NCBI GenBank assembly: GCA_904501855.1 | Contig: CAJGCI010000006.1 | Span: 1-30,398, forward strand | Direction: 5' to 3' | Source: Oscillospiraceae bacterium | GTDB lineage: Bacteria > Bacillota > Clostridia > Oscillospirales > Oscillospiraceae | DNA length: 30,398 nt | Shown: in pieces, positions 8,447 through 15,909 of the stretch | Layout of the letters: each line of letters begins with the position of its first letter | How positions within the stretch are numbered: position 1 is the stretch's first letter | Program-made: the position numbers and the translations under genes | The notes under the pieces: model-generated | What the model was told of the DNA's origin: nothing | What the model saw: the letters and a program-made list of their open reading frames with translations, nothing else | The model's database searches: none

Positions 8447-9079
8447 ATGAGTCTGATACCAACGGTAACCTGCAGACGATGTGGATATGAATATAAAGTG
8501 ACCAGCCGCAGATGCCCAAACTGCGGTACCAGAAGAGTTCAGCAGTCCGGCCGGACGCCGGCAGGAACGCCCAGCACGGTAAAGGGAACTGCCGCAAACA
8601 GCAGAGCATCCATGAATGCCCGCTGGCAGATGATCTTCGGCATCGTTCTGGTGCTCGCCATCATCCTGGCTGTGATCGTTATGGTTACGGTAAGTCTCAA
8701 CGGAGAGGATGCCACCCCGGTGGCGACGCCCACGCCCAGTGCCAGTTCACAGGCGGGGGCGACCCCGACACCGACGGCAACGCCCACGCCTTCGGAAAGC
8801 ATTCAGGTCACCAGCGTCACCATTGCATATTATGATGATCCCAGGACCGAGTTCGGAGTTACCATCGGCGGTTCTCCCACTCCGGTCACCGCAAAGGTAT
8901 ATCCGGTGGATGTAGAAGCGGAAGTGAACTGGAGCGTCAAGGAGGGAGGAGAAGACATCATCTCCATCTCCATCGATGATGACGGAACCTGTGAAGTGGA
9001 AGGAATCGGAAATGGCTCCGCGGTACTGGTGGCGGAATGCGGAGGAGTCTCCGCAGAGTGCACCGTTTACAGCGGCTGA
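8447..9079 (+). CDS. Zinc-ribbon, single-TM protein with an extracellular Ig-like domain
   Basis: No specific family function recognised. The 210 residues divide into four parts. A cytosolic zinc ribbon has two CxxC pairs at C9/C12 and C23/C26. A transmembrane helix spans about residues 60-84. A low-complexity threonine/proline linker (ATPTPSASS, PTPTATPTPS) follows. The extracellular end from about residue 115 looks like a BIG2-type Ig domain (VTAKVYP, VNWSVKEGG, EVEGIGNGSAVLVAECGG). The order suggests a protein that holds an Ig domain outside the membrane with a metal-bound knob inside, either as a sensor or a scaffold. ATG 8447 has CGGAGG upstream. It is monocistronic, with its own promoter and terminator. 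Confidence 0.85.
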   Translation: MSLIPTVTCRRCGYEYKVTSRRCPNCGTRRVQQSGRTPAGTPSTVKGTAANSRASMNARWQMIFGIVLVLAIILAVIVMVTVSLNGEDATPVATPTPSASSQAGATPTPTATPTPSESIQVTSVTIAYYDDPRTEFGVTIGGSPTPVTAKVYPVDVEAEVNWSVKEGGEDIISISIDDDGTCEVEGIGNGSAVLVAECGGVSAECTVYSG

Positions 9080-9099
9080 TCGACACAAAGAAAGGTCTA

Positions 9100-9129
9100 A
9101 GACCGGCAGAGTTTTCTGCCGGTCTTTTT
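9100..9129 (+). terminator. Terminator after the zinc-ribbon protein gene
   Basis: Perfect 11-bp stem AGACCGGCAGA / TCTGCCGGTCT with a GTTT loop followed by TTTT, 20 bases after the stop. Confidence 0.9.
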
Positions 9130-9153
9130 GTAGCGGAAAAGCAAACCAAAAAA

Positions 9154-9181
9154 TTGACATTTTCTGGTTTGTGTATATACT
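9154..9181 (+). promoter_or_regulatory. Promoter of the SDR/flavin-reductase operon
   Basis: TTGACA at 9154-9159, 16-base spacer, TATACT at 9176-9181. It lies just upstream of the SDR gene and after the preceding terminator. Confidence 0.75.
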
Positions 9182-9242
9182 TTTGTGTAAGGAATCTTAA
9201 GAATTCTATCCCCAAAAAATGAAGAGAAAAGAGGAAAAAGAG

Positions 9243-10031
9243 ATGATTGACAATAAGACAATCGTGCTGACCGGCGCTTCCAGCGGTATCGGGCTGGAAA
9301 CACTGAAACTTCTGGCTCAGGGCAAGGGAAACCGTATCCTTGCAGTATCCCGCCATGCCACCGGGATCATGGGCTTCGGAGACAATGTCATCCGTTTCGA
9401 TGCGGATATCAGCACCAAGGAAGGTGTGGACAGCATTTTTGCAAAAGCAGAGGAGCTCTTCGATAAGATCGATATCTTCTATGCGAATGCCGGATTCCCG
9501 TATTATGAGACCTTTAATTATGTGGATTGGGATCGTGTGGATATCATGTTCCAGACCAATACGGTGTCTCCCATCTACACATATGCAAAATATCGGGAAC
9601 ACCTGAATGGCCGTGACGGACATCTTGCATATACCGTCAGCGCGATCGGTCAGATGGCAATGCCCGGCTACGCCCTGTACAGCGCCAGCAAATTCGGCCT
9701 GCAGGGATTCCAGCAGGCCATCCGCCTGGAGAAACCCGCCAACATGAAACTGACCTGCCTGTACCCGGTCGCCACCAACACCAATTTCTTCAAGGTGGCA
9801 AACTCCGAGACCTTTGAGAAACCGTTCCCGGTACAGGATCCGAAAGTAGTCGCACGCAAGATGGTGAAGGGCATTGAGAAGGGCAAGAAGACCGTGTCTC
9901 CCTGCGGCCTGTTTGCTTTGGCAAAAGTGCTGATGGGCATCTTCCCGTTCGTCCGCACGATTTACTGGAAGCTGGAGACCAACAAACTGCTTCGTTTCCA
10001 GAAGAAGCTGGATCAAAAGGGAGGAAAATAA
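9243..10031 (+). CDS. Short-chain dehydrogenase/reductase (SDR)
   Basis: Classical SDR of 262 residues. The cofactor loop TGASSGIG is near residue 10, NAGFP is the NAG motif, and the catalytic segment YSASKFG gives Y-x3-K after a serine in TVSAIGQ. It should reduce or oxidise a carbonyl/alcohol with NAD(P)(H). The frame opens at ATG 9219, but ATG 9243 is chosen because it follows GAGGAAAAAGAG and starts at the conserved N-terminus. Only three bases separate it from the next gene, so the two enzymes are made together and probably act on the same or consecutive intermediates. Family resemblance extends to hydroxysteroid and 3-oxoacyl type SDRs; the substrate is not readable. Confidence 0.92.
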   Translation: MIDNKTIVLTGASSGIGLETLKLLAQGKGNRILAVSRHATGIMGFGDNVIRFDADISTKEGVDSIFAKAEELFDKIDIFYANAGFPYYETFNYVDWDRVDIMFQTNTVSPIYTYAKYREHLNGRDGHLAYTVSAIGQMAMPGYALYSASKFGLQGFQQAIRLEKPANMKLTCLYPVATNTNFFKVANSETFEKPFPVQDPKVVARKMVKGIEKGKKTVSPCGLFALAKVLMGIFPFVRTIYWKLETNKLLRFQKKLDQKGGK

Positions 10032-10034
10032 GAT

Positions 10035-12137
10035 ATGAGTTTTGAGCATCTGCTTTCCCCGATGAAAATCGGTACGATGGAAGTGAAGAACCGTACCGTA
10101 ATGACCGCTGCGGAATTCAGCCTCGGACAGGCAAATGGCAAACCGACGGAGCGGCTGATGGACTACTATGAAGAGCGCGCAAAGGGCGGAGTCGGTCTGA
10201 TCATCCCCGGTATCTGCCGCGTCAATGATATGGGCGCCGCCTCCACCTTCACTCAGCTCGCCATGAGCCATGATTACCATATTGAGCCCATGCACGAGTT
10301 TGCTGAGCGTCTGCACAAACACGGTGCCAAACTGTGCCTGCAGCTGCATCACCCCGGAAGACAGGGCTATTCCAGCTCCACAAACTCCCTGCCCATGGTC
10401 ATTCCCATCGTGGACCGATTCCCGAAAGTGCTGGACGGCATTTTCAAATGCACCCCGCTGCTGCTCGGTTTGGAAGAAAAGAAGATCATCTGGTCGGTGC
10501 AGGCTCCCTCCAAGGTCGAGCTTGCCAATCATGGAGCCACCAGAATGCACGCCATGAGCCATCGTGAGGTCACCAACCTCCGGGATGATTTTATCGCGGC
10601 GGCAGTCCGCTGCCAGAAGGCCGGCGTGGATGCCGTGGAGCTGCACGGCGGACACGGATATATCATTCAGCAGTTCCTAAGCCCCAACACCAACAAGCGT
10701 ACCGACGAATACGGCGGAAGCTTTGAGAACCGGTTGCGTTTTGTCACCGAGATCATTCAGGGCATCCGGGAGCGCTGCGGCAGAGACTATCCTCTGATCG
10801 TCCGGCTCACCGCCGATGAAATGTATGACCGCATCGGTTTCGAAAACAAGGGGTATGGTCTGGAAGAAGGAAAACGCATTGCCAAGCGACTGGAAGAGCT
10901 GGGCGTCGATGCCATCAACGTTACATCCGCATGCTATGATGCCTATAACTACTGGCTGGAGCCTACCTCCTTTGAGCCCGGCTGGAGATCCTATCTGGCA
11001 AAGGCGATCAAGGAGACCGTAAGCATCCCGGTCATCGCTGCGAACTTTATCCGCTCCCCGCAGCAGGCGGAGGAACAGATTGCCAACGGTACGCAGGACT
11101 TCATGGGTTCCGCAAGAACCTTCATCTGCGACCCCCACTGGGTCAAGAAGATCGAGGAAGGTCATCCGGAACAGATCCGGCGCTGCATCGGCTGCCTCAA
11201 CTGCATCCAGTCCTTCATGACCAATGCCAAAGTCGGCAAACCGGGCGAGTGCGCACTGAATATGTCCATCGGTATCGAAAAGGCATATGAAAATATCGAA
11301 CAAGACGGTGAAGGCCAGCTGGCTGTCGTCGTTGGCGCGGGCGTGGCTGGACTGATGGCTGCCCATACTCTGGCGCGACGCGGATTTAAAGTCAAGGTGT
11401 TTGAAAAGGAAGATGTTCCCGGCGGACAGGTCAACATCGCGTCTTCCTGCAATCTGAAAGATAAACTGCACTGGAGCATCGAGGATCTCATGACCATGGT
11501 GCAGACTCAGGGTGTGGAAGTGAACTTCGGAAAAGCGATCACCGCTGCCGATATCCGGGAAATGAAACCGTATGCCGTATTTATTGCTACCGGCGGTGTT
11601 CCCATCCGTCCCGGTTCCATTCCTGGAACGGACCGTGAGAATGTTCTGGTTGCTCCGGAAGTCATCATGGGCGAGAAAGTGCCTGAGAATCAGAATGTCA
11701 TCGTGGTCGGAAGCGGAATGACCGGACTGGAGACCACCGAGAAACTCAATGAGGCAGGAAATACGGTTACAGTCATTGAGATGGCCAAGGAGATCGCTCC
11801 GGGAACTTGGTTCCAGCTGCTGGATGATGAGATGGAGCGCATCCGTCCTTATGGAACGAAATTCCTGACCAACACAAAGCTGGTATCCATCAATGATGGC
11901 ACGGTAACTGTTGCCAACGCCAAGACCGGTGCGGAAGAAGAAATTCCTGCGGATACCGTAGTTCTCTCCATGGGTGTTCGTCCTGTAAACGGACTGTTCA
12001 CTGCATTGAGAGAAGAGATGGAAAATGTATTTGCGGTGGGCGATGCCTGCGCCAGCGGGCGCATCGCCGATGCCACAAAGAGTGCCTATCAGGCTGTTAT
12101 GGCGCTGCCGGCGCCTGCTGCGGTGAAAGCCCGCTGA
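10035..12137 (+). CDS. Old Yellow Enzyme-type FMN/4Fe-4S/FAD oxidoreductase (FadH/BaiCD-like)
   Basis: Three-cofactor ene-reductase of 700 residues, in the family of 2,4-dienoyl-CoA reductase, trimethylamine dehydrogenase and the bile acid enzymes BaiCD/BaiH. The FMN TIM barrel covers about residues 1-370 (QLHHPGRQ at 103-110, HGGHGYIIQQFLSP near 204-217, KRTDEYGGSFENR). Cluster cysteines are C384, C387, C390 and C406. A FAD Rossmann fold starts VVVGAGVAG at 431 and a nested NAD(P) fold has VVGSGMTG. Electrons should pass from NAD(P)H via FAD and the cluster to FMN and then to an activated C=C bond. Two oddities: about 40 extra residues between the HPGRQ loop and the conserved HxxxH/E region (about 117-155), and C-x2-C-x2-C spacing where FadH has C-x2-C-x3-C. 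Substrate unknown; an enoyl, cinnamate-like or steroid enone is possible. Confidence 0.92.
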   Translation: MSFEHLLSPMKIGTMEVKNRTVMTAAEFSLGQANGKPTERLMDYYEERAKGGVGLIIPGICRVNDMGAASTFTQLAMSHDYHIEPMHEFAERLHKHGAKLCLQLHHPGRQGYSSSTNSLPMVIPIVDRFPKVLDGIFKCTPLLLGLEEKKIIWSVQAPSKVELANHGATRMHAMSHREVTNLRDDFIAAAVRCQKAGVDAVELHGGHGYIIQQFLSPNTNKRTDEYGGSFENRLRFVTEIIQGIRERCGRDYPLIVRLTADEMYDRIGFENKGYGLEEGKRIAKRLEELGVDAINVTSACYDAYNYWLEPTSFEPGWRSYLAKAIKETVSIPVIAANFIRSPQQAEEQIANGTQDFMGSARTFICDPHWVKKIEEGHPEQIRRCIGCLNCIQSFMTNAKVGKPGECALNMSIGIEKAYENIEQDGEGQLAVVVGAGVAGLMAAHTLARRGFKVKVFEKEDVPGGQVNIASSCNLKDKLHWSIEDLMTMVQTQGVEVNFGKAITAADIREMKPYAVFIATGGVPIRPGSIPGTDRENVLVAPEVIMGEKVPENQNVIVVGSGMTGLETTEKLNEAGNTVTVIEMAKEIAPGTWFQLLDDEMERIRPYGTKFLTNTKLVSINDGTVTVANAKTGAEEEIPADTVVLSMGVRPVNGLFTALREEMENVFAVGDACASGRIADATKSAYQAVMALPAPAAVKAR

Positions 12138-12151
12138 TACATGGAATACGA

Positions 12152-12200
12152 AAACAAAGAGATGAGCTGCAGGTTTTTACTGCAGCTCATCTCTTTGTTT
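12152..12200. terminator. Bidirectional terminator between the flavin reductase and the response regulator
   Basis: Perfect 20-bp stem AAACAAAGAGATGAGCTGCA with its complement at 12181-12200 and a 9-base loop. It lies between convergent genes, and the right arm touches the regulator's stop codon. Confidence 0.85.
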
Positions 12201-12886
12201 CATACACACAATTTGTAGCCTTTTCCCCAAACCGTTCGGATTATTCTGGGATGGGAGGTGTCATCTTCCAGCTTTTTGCGTAGGTTCAGAATGTGCACCA
12301 TAACAGTATTGGAAGATTGTGAGAAAAATTTCTCACCCCATACATTCTCATAAATATCCTGAATGGATACGACCTTCCCCCTCTGAGTGAACATATACTC
12401 CAGAATATTCAGTTCCAGATCCGTCAGGTCCAATAGATTTCCGTTTTTTGTAATGATACGCTTCTCATGATCGATCTGAATGCCGTGAAACTCAATGATC
12501 TTACCACGATAGACGAGATATCGTCGAAGGAGGGAATCGATTTTCGAAAGAAAAACATCCTTTTGATAAGGAACTTCGAGGATATCATCCGCGCCGGCTG
12601 CATAGGCATCCAGCTTTTGATTCAGATTCAGCCCATGAGAAAGATACAGAATCGGAAGGTAACTGAAAGTCCGCAAAGAACGGCAAAGATCAGGTCCGGA
12701 AATATCGGCAAAGGAGGCGTCAATGATCGCCAGATCCGCATCGACATTCGAACGGGCCTCATCCAGAGCGGAGACACCGTTGCTGGCTTCCAGAATGGAG
12801 AAACCATTTCCCTTCAGTTCTGCAATCATCGCGTTTCGGAGAACAGGGTCTTCTACGGCGATGAGAATGACAGAATTTGAATACAT
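12200..12886 (-). CDS. OmpR/PhoB-type response regulator, orphan, degenerate receiver
   Basis: DNA-binding regulator of 228 residues. The receiver domain (about 1-125) has an acidic pair E12/D13 and the phospho-acceptor Asp in DLAIIDASF (near residue 56). A serine stands at the usual Thr/Ser position in YLSHG. The strand-5 lysine that is normally in a KPF/KPY triplet is replaced: the sequence reads LEVPYQ, so the position is valine. The C-terminal winged helix (about 130-228) is complete, with LTDLELNILEYMF, the SNTVMVHILNLRKKL recognition helix and the RTVWGKGYKL wing. No histidine kinase is nearby. ATG 12886 follows AGGAAAGG. Function as a phosphorylation-independent or atypically switched regulator is inference; targets are unknown, but the seven-gene operon upstream is the nearest candidate. 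Confidence 0.9.
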   Translation of the reverse strand: MYSNSVILIAVEDPVLRNAMIAELKGNGFSILEASNGVSALDEARSNVDADLAIIDASFADISGPDLCRSLRTFSYLPILYLSHGLNLNQKLDAYAAGADDILEVPYQKDVFLSKIDSLLRRYLVYRGKIIEFHGIQIDHEKRIITKNGNLLDLTDLELNILEYMFTQRGKVVSIQDIYENVWGEKFFSQSSNTVMVHILNLRKKLEDDTSHPRIIRTVWGKGYKLCV

Positions 12887-12977
12887 CTTTTTCCTTTCCT
12901 CAAAAAACTCAGACTGTCAGCTGTGAGTGAAGGGGGTTATCACTAGCGACAATCTGCATTCTTTATCTAAATTTCAT

Positions 12978-13005
12978 TTTATATAGAGGACTTGAAACTG
13001 GTCAA
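12978..13005 (-). promoter_or_regulatory. Probable promoter of the response regulator gene
   Basis: Minus strand: TTGACC (13005-13000), 16-base spacer, TATAAA (12983-12978), leaving a leader of about 85 bases. The rest of the 12887-13074 gap is AT-rich with no gene that I can support. Confidence 0.6.
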
Positions 13006-13073
13006 ATGTGGCGCAAAAAGTGGCCAACTTTTTTGGAAATTGAGGTATTTTTATCATTTTTTGGCAAAAAATG

Positions 13074-13107
13074 GAAATTTCCTGGAGCCGTCGCTCCAGG
13101 AAATTTT
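13074..13107 (-). terminator. Terminator of the seven-gene operon
   Basis: Stem AAATTTCCTGGAGC / GCTCCAGGAAATTT with a 4-base loop, about 20 bases beyond the stop of the last gene, followed on the minus strand by CCATTTTTTG. Confidence 0.85.
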
Positions 13108-13125
13108 CGTTGAAATATGAACGTG

Positions 13126-14133
13126 TCAACTGGTCTTGATGTTTTCATCAAAGGCTTTGAGAATAACGGCAAGCTGTGCCCGGGTAGCCGTCCCCTTGGG
13201 AGAAAGAATAGAGTGCCCTTCCACTCTCATGCCGGAGATGATCCGATGTCCGATGGCCCATTTCATCGGAATGACCGCATAGTCCGACAGACTGTCAGCG
13301 TCCTCGAAATCGGCGATGGTCCCGCTGGCAGTGCTGTCGTATCTCTTGTACTGCGCATATCGGTACACGATAGTCACCAGCTGCTGGCGGGAGACCGGCT
13401 CTTCGGGACGGAAAGAACTCTTGCTGTATCCCGATACGATGTGGTTGTTAGCTGCCCAGTTCACGGCGTTGGTGAACCAGCGGCCTGCGGATACATCGCT
13501 GAAGCCTGCAGAGGCTCCGGGAGCGGGCTTTCCGTCCATGGCATACAGGACCTGGACGACCATGGCCCGGGAAATGACTCCGTCCGGAAAAAAGGAAGTA
13601 TCCGACATGCCCTGCATATATTTATGATTCAGAACATAATCGATCGGTTTGTGTGTCCAGTTCGATAAATTGGGATTCACATCGGTGAAACCGGCGCTGG
13701 GACAATCGTGATCCGGTGCTGAAACGACGAAGTCTTGCGTATATTCCTTTTCCAGGTAATTGCCGTTGTTGGCCTGCGCGCCCGTTCCGATGACCAGAGT
13801 GTGCTTTCCCGGTTTCAGATTTGAGAACGCCACCGAGAAGGTGCGGTCTCCGTCGAAGGACACAGTGCTTTCGGCGTCCGCGATTTTAATGGCGGTCTTC
13901 GTCGACGCAGCATGTTCATCCATACCGCGTGTAAAGGCAATCACGATAGTGCCAGAGGCGGGGACCGAAGAAGCGGAGTCCAGAGGAGCACCGTTTATTT
14001 TGACCGAGCTGACATTCAGGGGACTTTTGCCGTTGCCGCCTCCGGACCCGTCTCCGCCGGCAGCAAGAACCGGTACCAAAGCAAGGGAAGCGATCAGAAG
14101 GACAGCAAGAAGAACAGACAGTATTCGTTTCAT
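13126..14133 (-). CDS. Secreted GDGSGGG/Ig-like protein with three SLH domains
   Basis: Exported wall-bound protein of 335 residues. Signal peptide at 1-24/25 (MKRILSVLLA... LAAGG); the mature end starts with GGDGSGGGNGKSPL (26-39). An Ig-like module resembling the SbsA/Big_5 type follows (about 40-148, with IVIAFTRGMDE and FSNLKPGKHTLVIG). Three SLH domains fill the rest (about 158-335; FTDVNPN, FSDVSAGRWFTNAVNWAANN, TRAQLAVILKAF), which should bind the cell wall polymer. I start at ATG 14133, preceded by AAGGAGG, rather than six codons upstream. It begins 14 bases after the preceding gene, whose stop lies in this gene's leader. It shares its N-terminal motif with that neighbour and its SLH region resembles that of the ceramidase. 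It looks like the wall-proximal component of the operon; its ligand is unknown. Confidence 0.9.
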   Translation of the reverse strand: MKRILSVLLAVLLIASLALVPVLAAGGDGSGGGNGKSPLNVSSVKINGAPLDSASSVPASGTIVIAFTRGMDEHAASTKTAIKIADAESTVSFDGDRTFSVAFSNLKPGKHTLVIGTGAQANNGNYLEKEYTQDFVVSAPDHDCPSAGFTDVNPNLSNWTHKPIDYVLNHKYMQGMSDTSFFPDGVISRAMVVQVLYAMDGKPAPGASAGFSDVSAGRWFTNAVNWAANNHIVSGYSKSSFRPEEPVSRQQLVTIVYRYAQYKRYDSTASGTIADFEDADSLSDYAVIPMKWAIGHRIISGMRVEGHSILSPKGTATRAQLAVILKAFDENIKTS

Positions 14134-14147
14134 TGAAACAACCTCCT

Positions 14148-14972
14148 TCACTTTTGGGGTCTGTTACTGAGGATCCTTTTTATTGTTTTTCTTGATATGA
14201 CGAAATAGATTAAAACACCCAGAAGGATCAGCCCGAGAATCACATAGACCGCAACCGGCTGATTGTGGTTCCGGGAGGGGGTGACATCCTCACCGTCATC
14301 GGTGTCCTCCATTACCAGAGAAGAGGACTTCTTTTCCTTTTCTTTGATCTTGGCCGTTCCTTTTGCTTTTTCCTTCTTCTCTGCTTTTGCGGAAGGACTG
14401 GGAGATGCGGAGGGGGAAGCGGAAACGATCTGGGAAGGGGAGGCCGTCGCGGTTGCTGCCGGGCCTGCCGTTACGGCAGGAGTTGGCGTTGCGGAGGGAG
14501 TTGGCGTTGCGGCAGGGGCAACGGTGGAAAAATGCAGGATAACATCGTTTCCCAGTACCGCCCCGCTTTTTGCTGTAAGCTTTCCGCTGATCGTAAGAGC
14601 ATAGGTTTCTCCCTCCGCCAGGGATGAGGGTTTGATGTTTACGATCCTTTTAATATCCGGATCGATCTGGTCATCCCCCATGAGAACCGTAACAGGAATA
14701 TTGTTTCCTCTGGAATCGGAGAGGGAAAAACAGGTCATGTTATTGTCTTTTACGGTGAAATTCACCACATTTTTGTTAAAGGTCAGCGTGATGGTCACAT
14801 CCGTTGGAACATTGTTGCTTCCGTCGGGAACCGAACTTTCCGCCAGCCCGAGAGGAACGTTTTTTCCACCGCCGGACCCGTCCCCGTTGCCGCCCTCCGC
14901 GAAAACGGACACAGCAAGGCTGGCTATCAGAATCAGGATCAGAAGGATCGAAAGGATTCTTTTTCTACTCAT
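14148..14972 (-). CDS. Secreted GDGSGGG/Big_5-like protein with C-terminal membrane anchor
   Basis: Exported protein of 274 residues. Signal peptide at 1-25, then GGNGDGSGGGKNVPLGL (about 27-43). One Ig-like Big_5-type domain runs to about residue 151 (TITLTFNKNVVNFTVKDNN, LAEGETYALTISGKLTAKSG). An A/P/S/T-rich stalk (PTPSATPTP, SPSASPSPS) and a lysine/glutamate-rich stretch follow, then a TM helix near 235-257 and a short basic tail, so it is membrane-anchored with its domain outside. ATG 14972 follows GGGAGG and overlaps the end of the small cysteine-rich gene by 8 bases, linking it to the ABC transporter operon. The motif shared with the next gene suggests that both contact the same partner or ligand. 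No catalytic residues are evident. Confidence 0.88.
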   Translation of the reverse strand: MSRKRILSILLILILIASLAVSVFAEGGNGDGSGGGKNVPLGLAESSVPDGSNNVPTDVTITLTFNKNVVNFTVKDNNMTCFSLSDSRGNNIPVTVLMGDDQIDPDIKRIVNIKPSSLAEGETYALTISGKLTAKSGAVLGNDVILHFSTVAPAATPTPSATPTPAVTAGPAATATASPSQIVSASPSASPSPSAKAEKKEKAKGTAKIKEKEKKSSSLVMEDTDDGEDVTPSRNHNQPVAVYVILGLILLGVLIYFVISRKTIKRILSNRPQK

Positions 14973-15177
14973 GGCGAACCTCCCTGTGCAAACATTCAAA
15001 ACTGTCACTCGTCCATCGCCGATACTGGCAGTTATAACAGCTTATATCTTCCTGTGCAAAGCACTCTTCCTCATCATCCAGGCGAAAAAACCGGCATCGT
15101 CCAGCTTCCGACGCAGCACTCTCCGGAGCATCTTTGCCGGGGAGGAAGTACCATCCGCGTTCATGTTTTTCCCACAT
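14965..15177 (-). CDS. Small cysteine-rich protein of unknown function
   Basis: 70-residue soluble protein; I do not recognise the family. Cysteines lie at 28, 39, 47, 50 and 62, the last three as C-x2-C-x11-C (SCYNCQYRRW to ECLHR), a pattern that could hold zinc or a small Fe-S cluster. The N-terminal part is aromatic and charged (MWEKHERGWYFLPG). The frame remains open further upstream, but ATG 15177 is chosen because GGGGAAGGAAG precedes it and it starts one base after the TiaS-like gene ends. Its stop overlaps the next start, so it sits firmly inside the operon. One idea is that it supplies a detached metal-ribbon to the TiaS-like protein, which lacks one; this is speculation. Confidence 0.75.
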   Translation of the reverse strand: MWEKHERGWYFLPGKDAPESAASEAGRCRFFRLDDEEECFAQEDISCYNCQYRRWTSDSFECLHREVRHE

Positions 15178-15178
15178 G

Positions 15179-15907
15179 CTATTTCTTCCTTCCCCGATGG
15201 GGCACCGGATGCCAGACCCCGTCGATCTGTTCTGCAAGAACCGTTTTTCTGTTATCAAGAAGAACCGCCTTGGTGGGCATGTCAAAAACCAGTTCGGTGT
15301 CGCCGGAAAGGGGATCGTGATCGGCAGTCAGCACCTGATCTACCCCATGACAGGAACAGAACTGCGAAACGGTCAGCTGTTCACAGCCATCCTCAGGAAG
15401 GATCTTTCCCTTGATCCGTCCGTCCGAACCGGACAGTCGGAGACCGATCCCCGCCAGAGCCCCGATCACACCGTCTCCGGTGCCTCCGTGTTCCGACAGA
15501 GACAGCTCACGGTACTGCTTGGCCAACTGATAGGCGTCCTCTTTCTGCAGAACTTCCGCTTGTGCACGCAGTCCGAATGCGGTAAGTGCAGAATAGTTCC
15601 GGTCTGCTCTCACGGGAAGGATGCAAAGACCGGGGTCCGACCCCTCGGCAGCATGCTTCTCCAGAAAGGTTTTGGCAAATGACAGGACATCGGCAGCATT
15701 TTCGGTTCGGAACTCACAGCACATAGAACTGTTGTGGGAAGTATATGCGATCTTTTCATGGATGAGAAGCTGATGTCTGGAGACGAAACCTGCGTCTCCG
15801 AGCCCGAGATCTTGCATTTCACGGCACATGTTTTCCAGAACCTGGCCGGTTCCGATGCTCTCCATGTTGTCGGTATCATCGATACAGATCAGAAGGCGTT
15901 CCTGCAT
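15179..15907 (-). CDS. TiaS-like protein with IDDTDN motif
   Basis: 242-residue cytosolic protein resembling the N-terminal part of archaeal tRNA(Ile2) agmatinylcytidine synthetase. The signature IDDTDNMESIGTG occupies residues 9-21, and a glycine-rich block GGTGDGVIGALAGIGLR lies near residue 148; in TiaS these belong to the unusual kinase-like domain and the ferredoxin-like domain. The OB-fold and zinc ribbon that bind tRNA in archaeal TiaS are absent, given the short length. Bacteria modify the same tRNA with TilS (lysidine), so a tRNA role is unlikely. Two bases separate it from the binding-protein stop, so it is co-translated with the ABC importer, and a role in processing the imported compound is the simplest inference. 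The biochemical activity is unknown. Confidence 0.8.
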   Translation of the reverse strand: MQERLLICIDDTDNMESIGTGQVLENMCREMQDLGLGDAGFVSRHQLLIHEKIAYTSHNSSMCCEFRTENAADVLSFAKTFLEKHAAEGSDPGLCILPVRADRNYSALTAFGLRAQAEVLQKEDAYQLAKQYRELSLSEHGGTGDGVIGALAGIGLRLSGSDGRIKGKILPEDGCEQLTVSQFCSCHGVDQVLTADHDPLSGDTELVFDMPTKAVLLDNRKTVLAEQIDGVWHPVPHRGRKK

Positions 15908-15909
15908 AG

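Noticed and set aside
8958..10655. Long minus-strand open frame of about 565 codons over the SDR and reductase
   Set aside because: It covers two well-supported plus-strand genes plus a promoter and terminator, and its protein is low-complexity in His/Cys with no family resemblance.
15179..15907. True tRNA(Ile2) agmatidine synthetase
   Set aside because: Too short, without the tRNA-binding domains, and agmatidine is an archaeal modification; kept only as TiaS-like.
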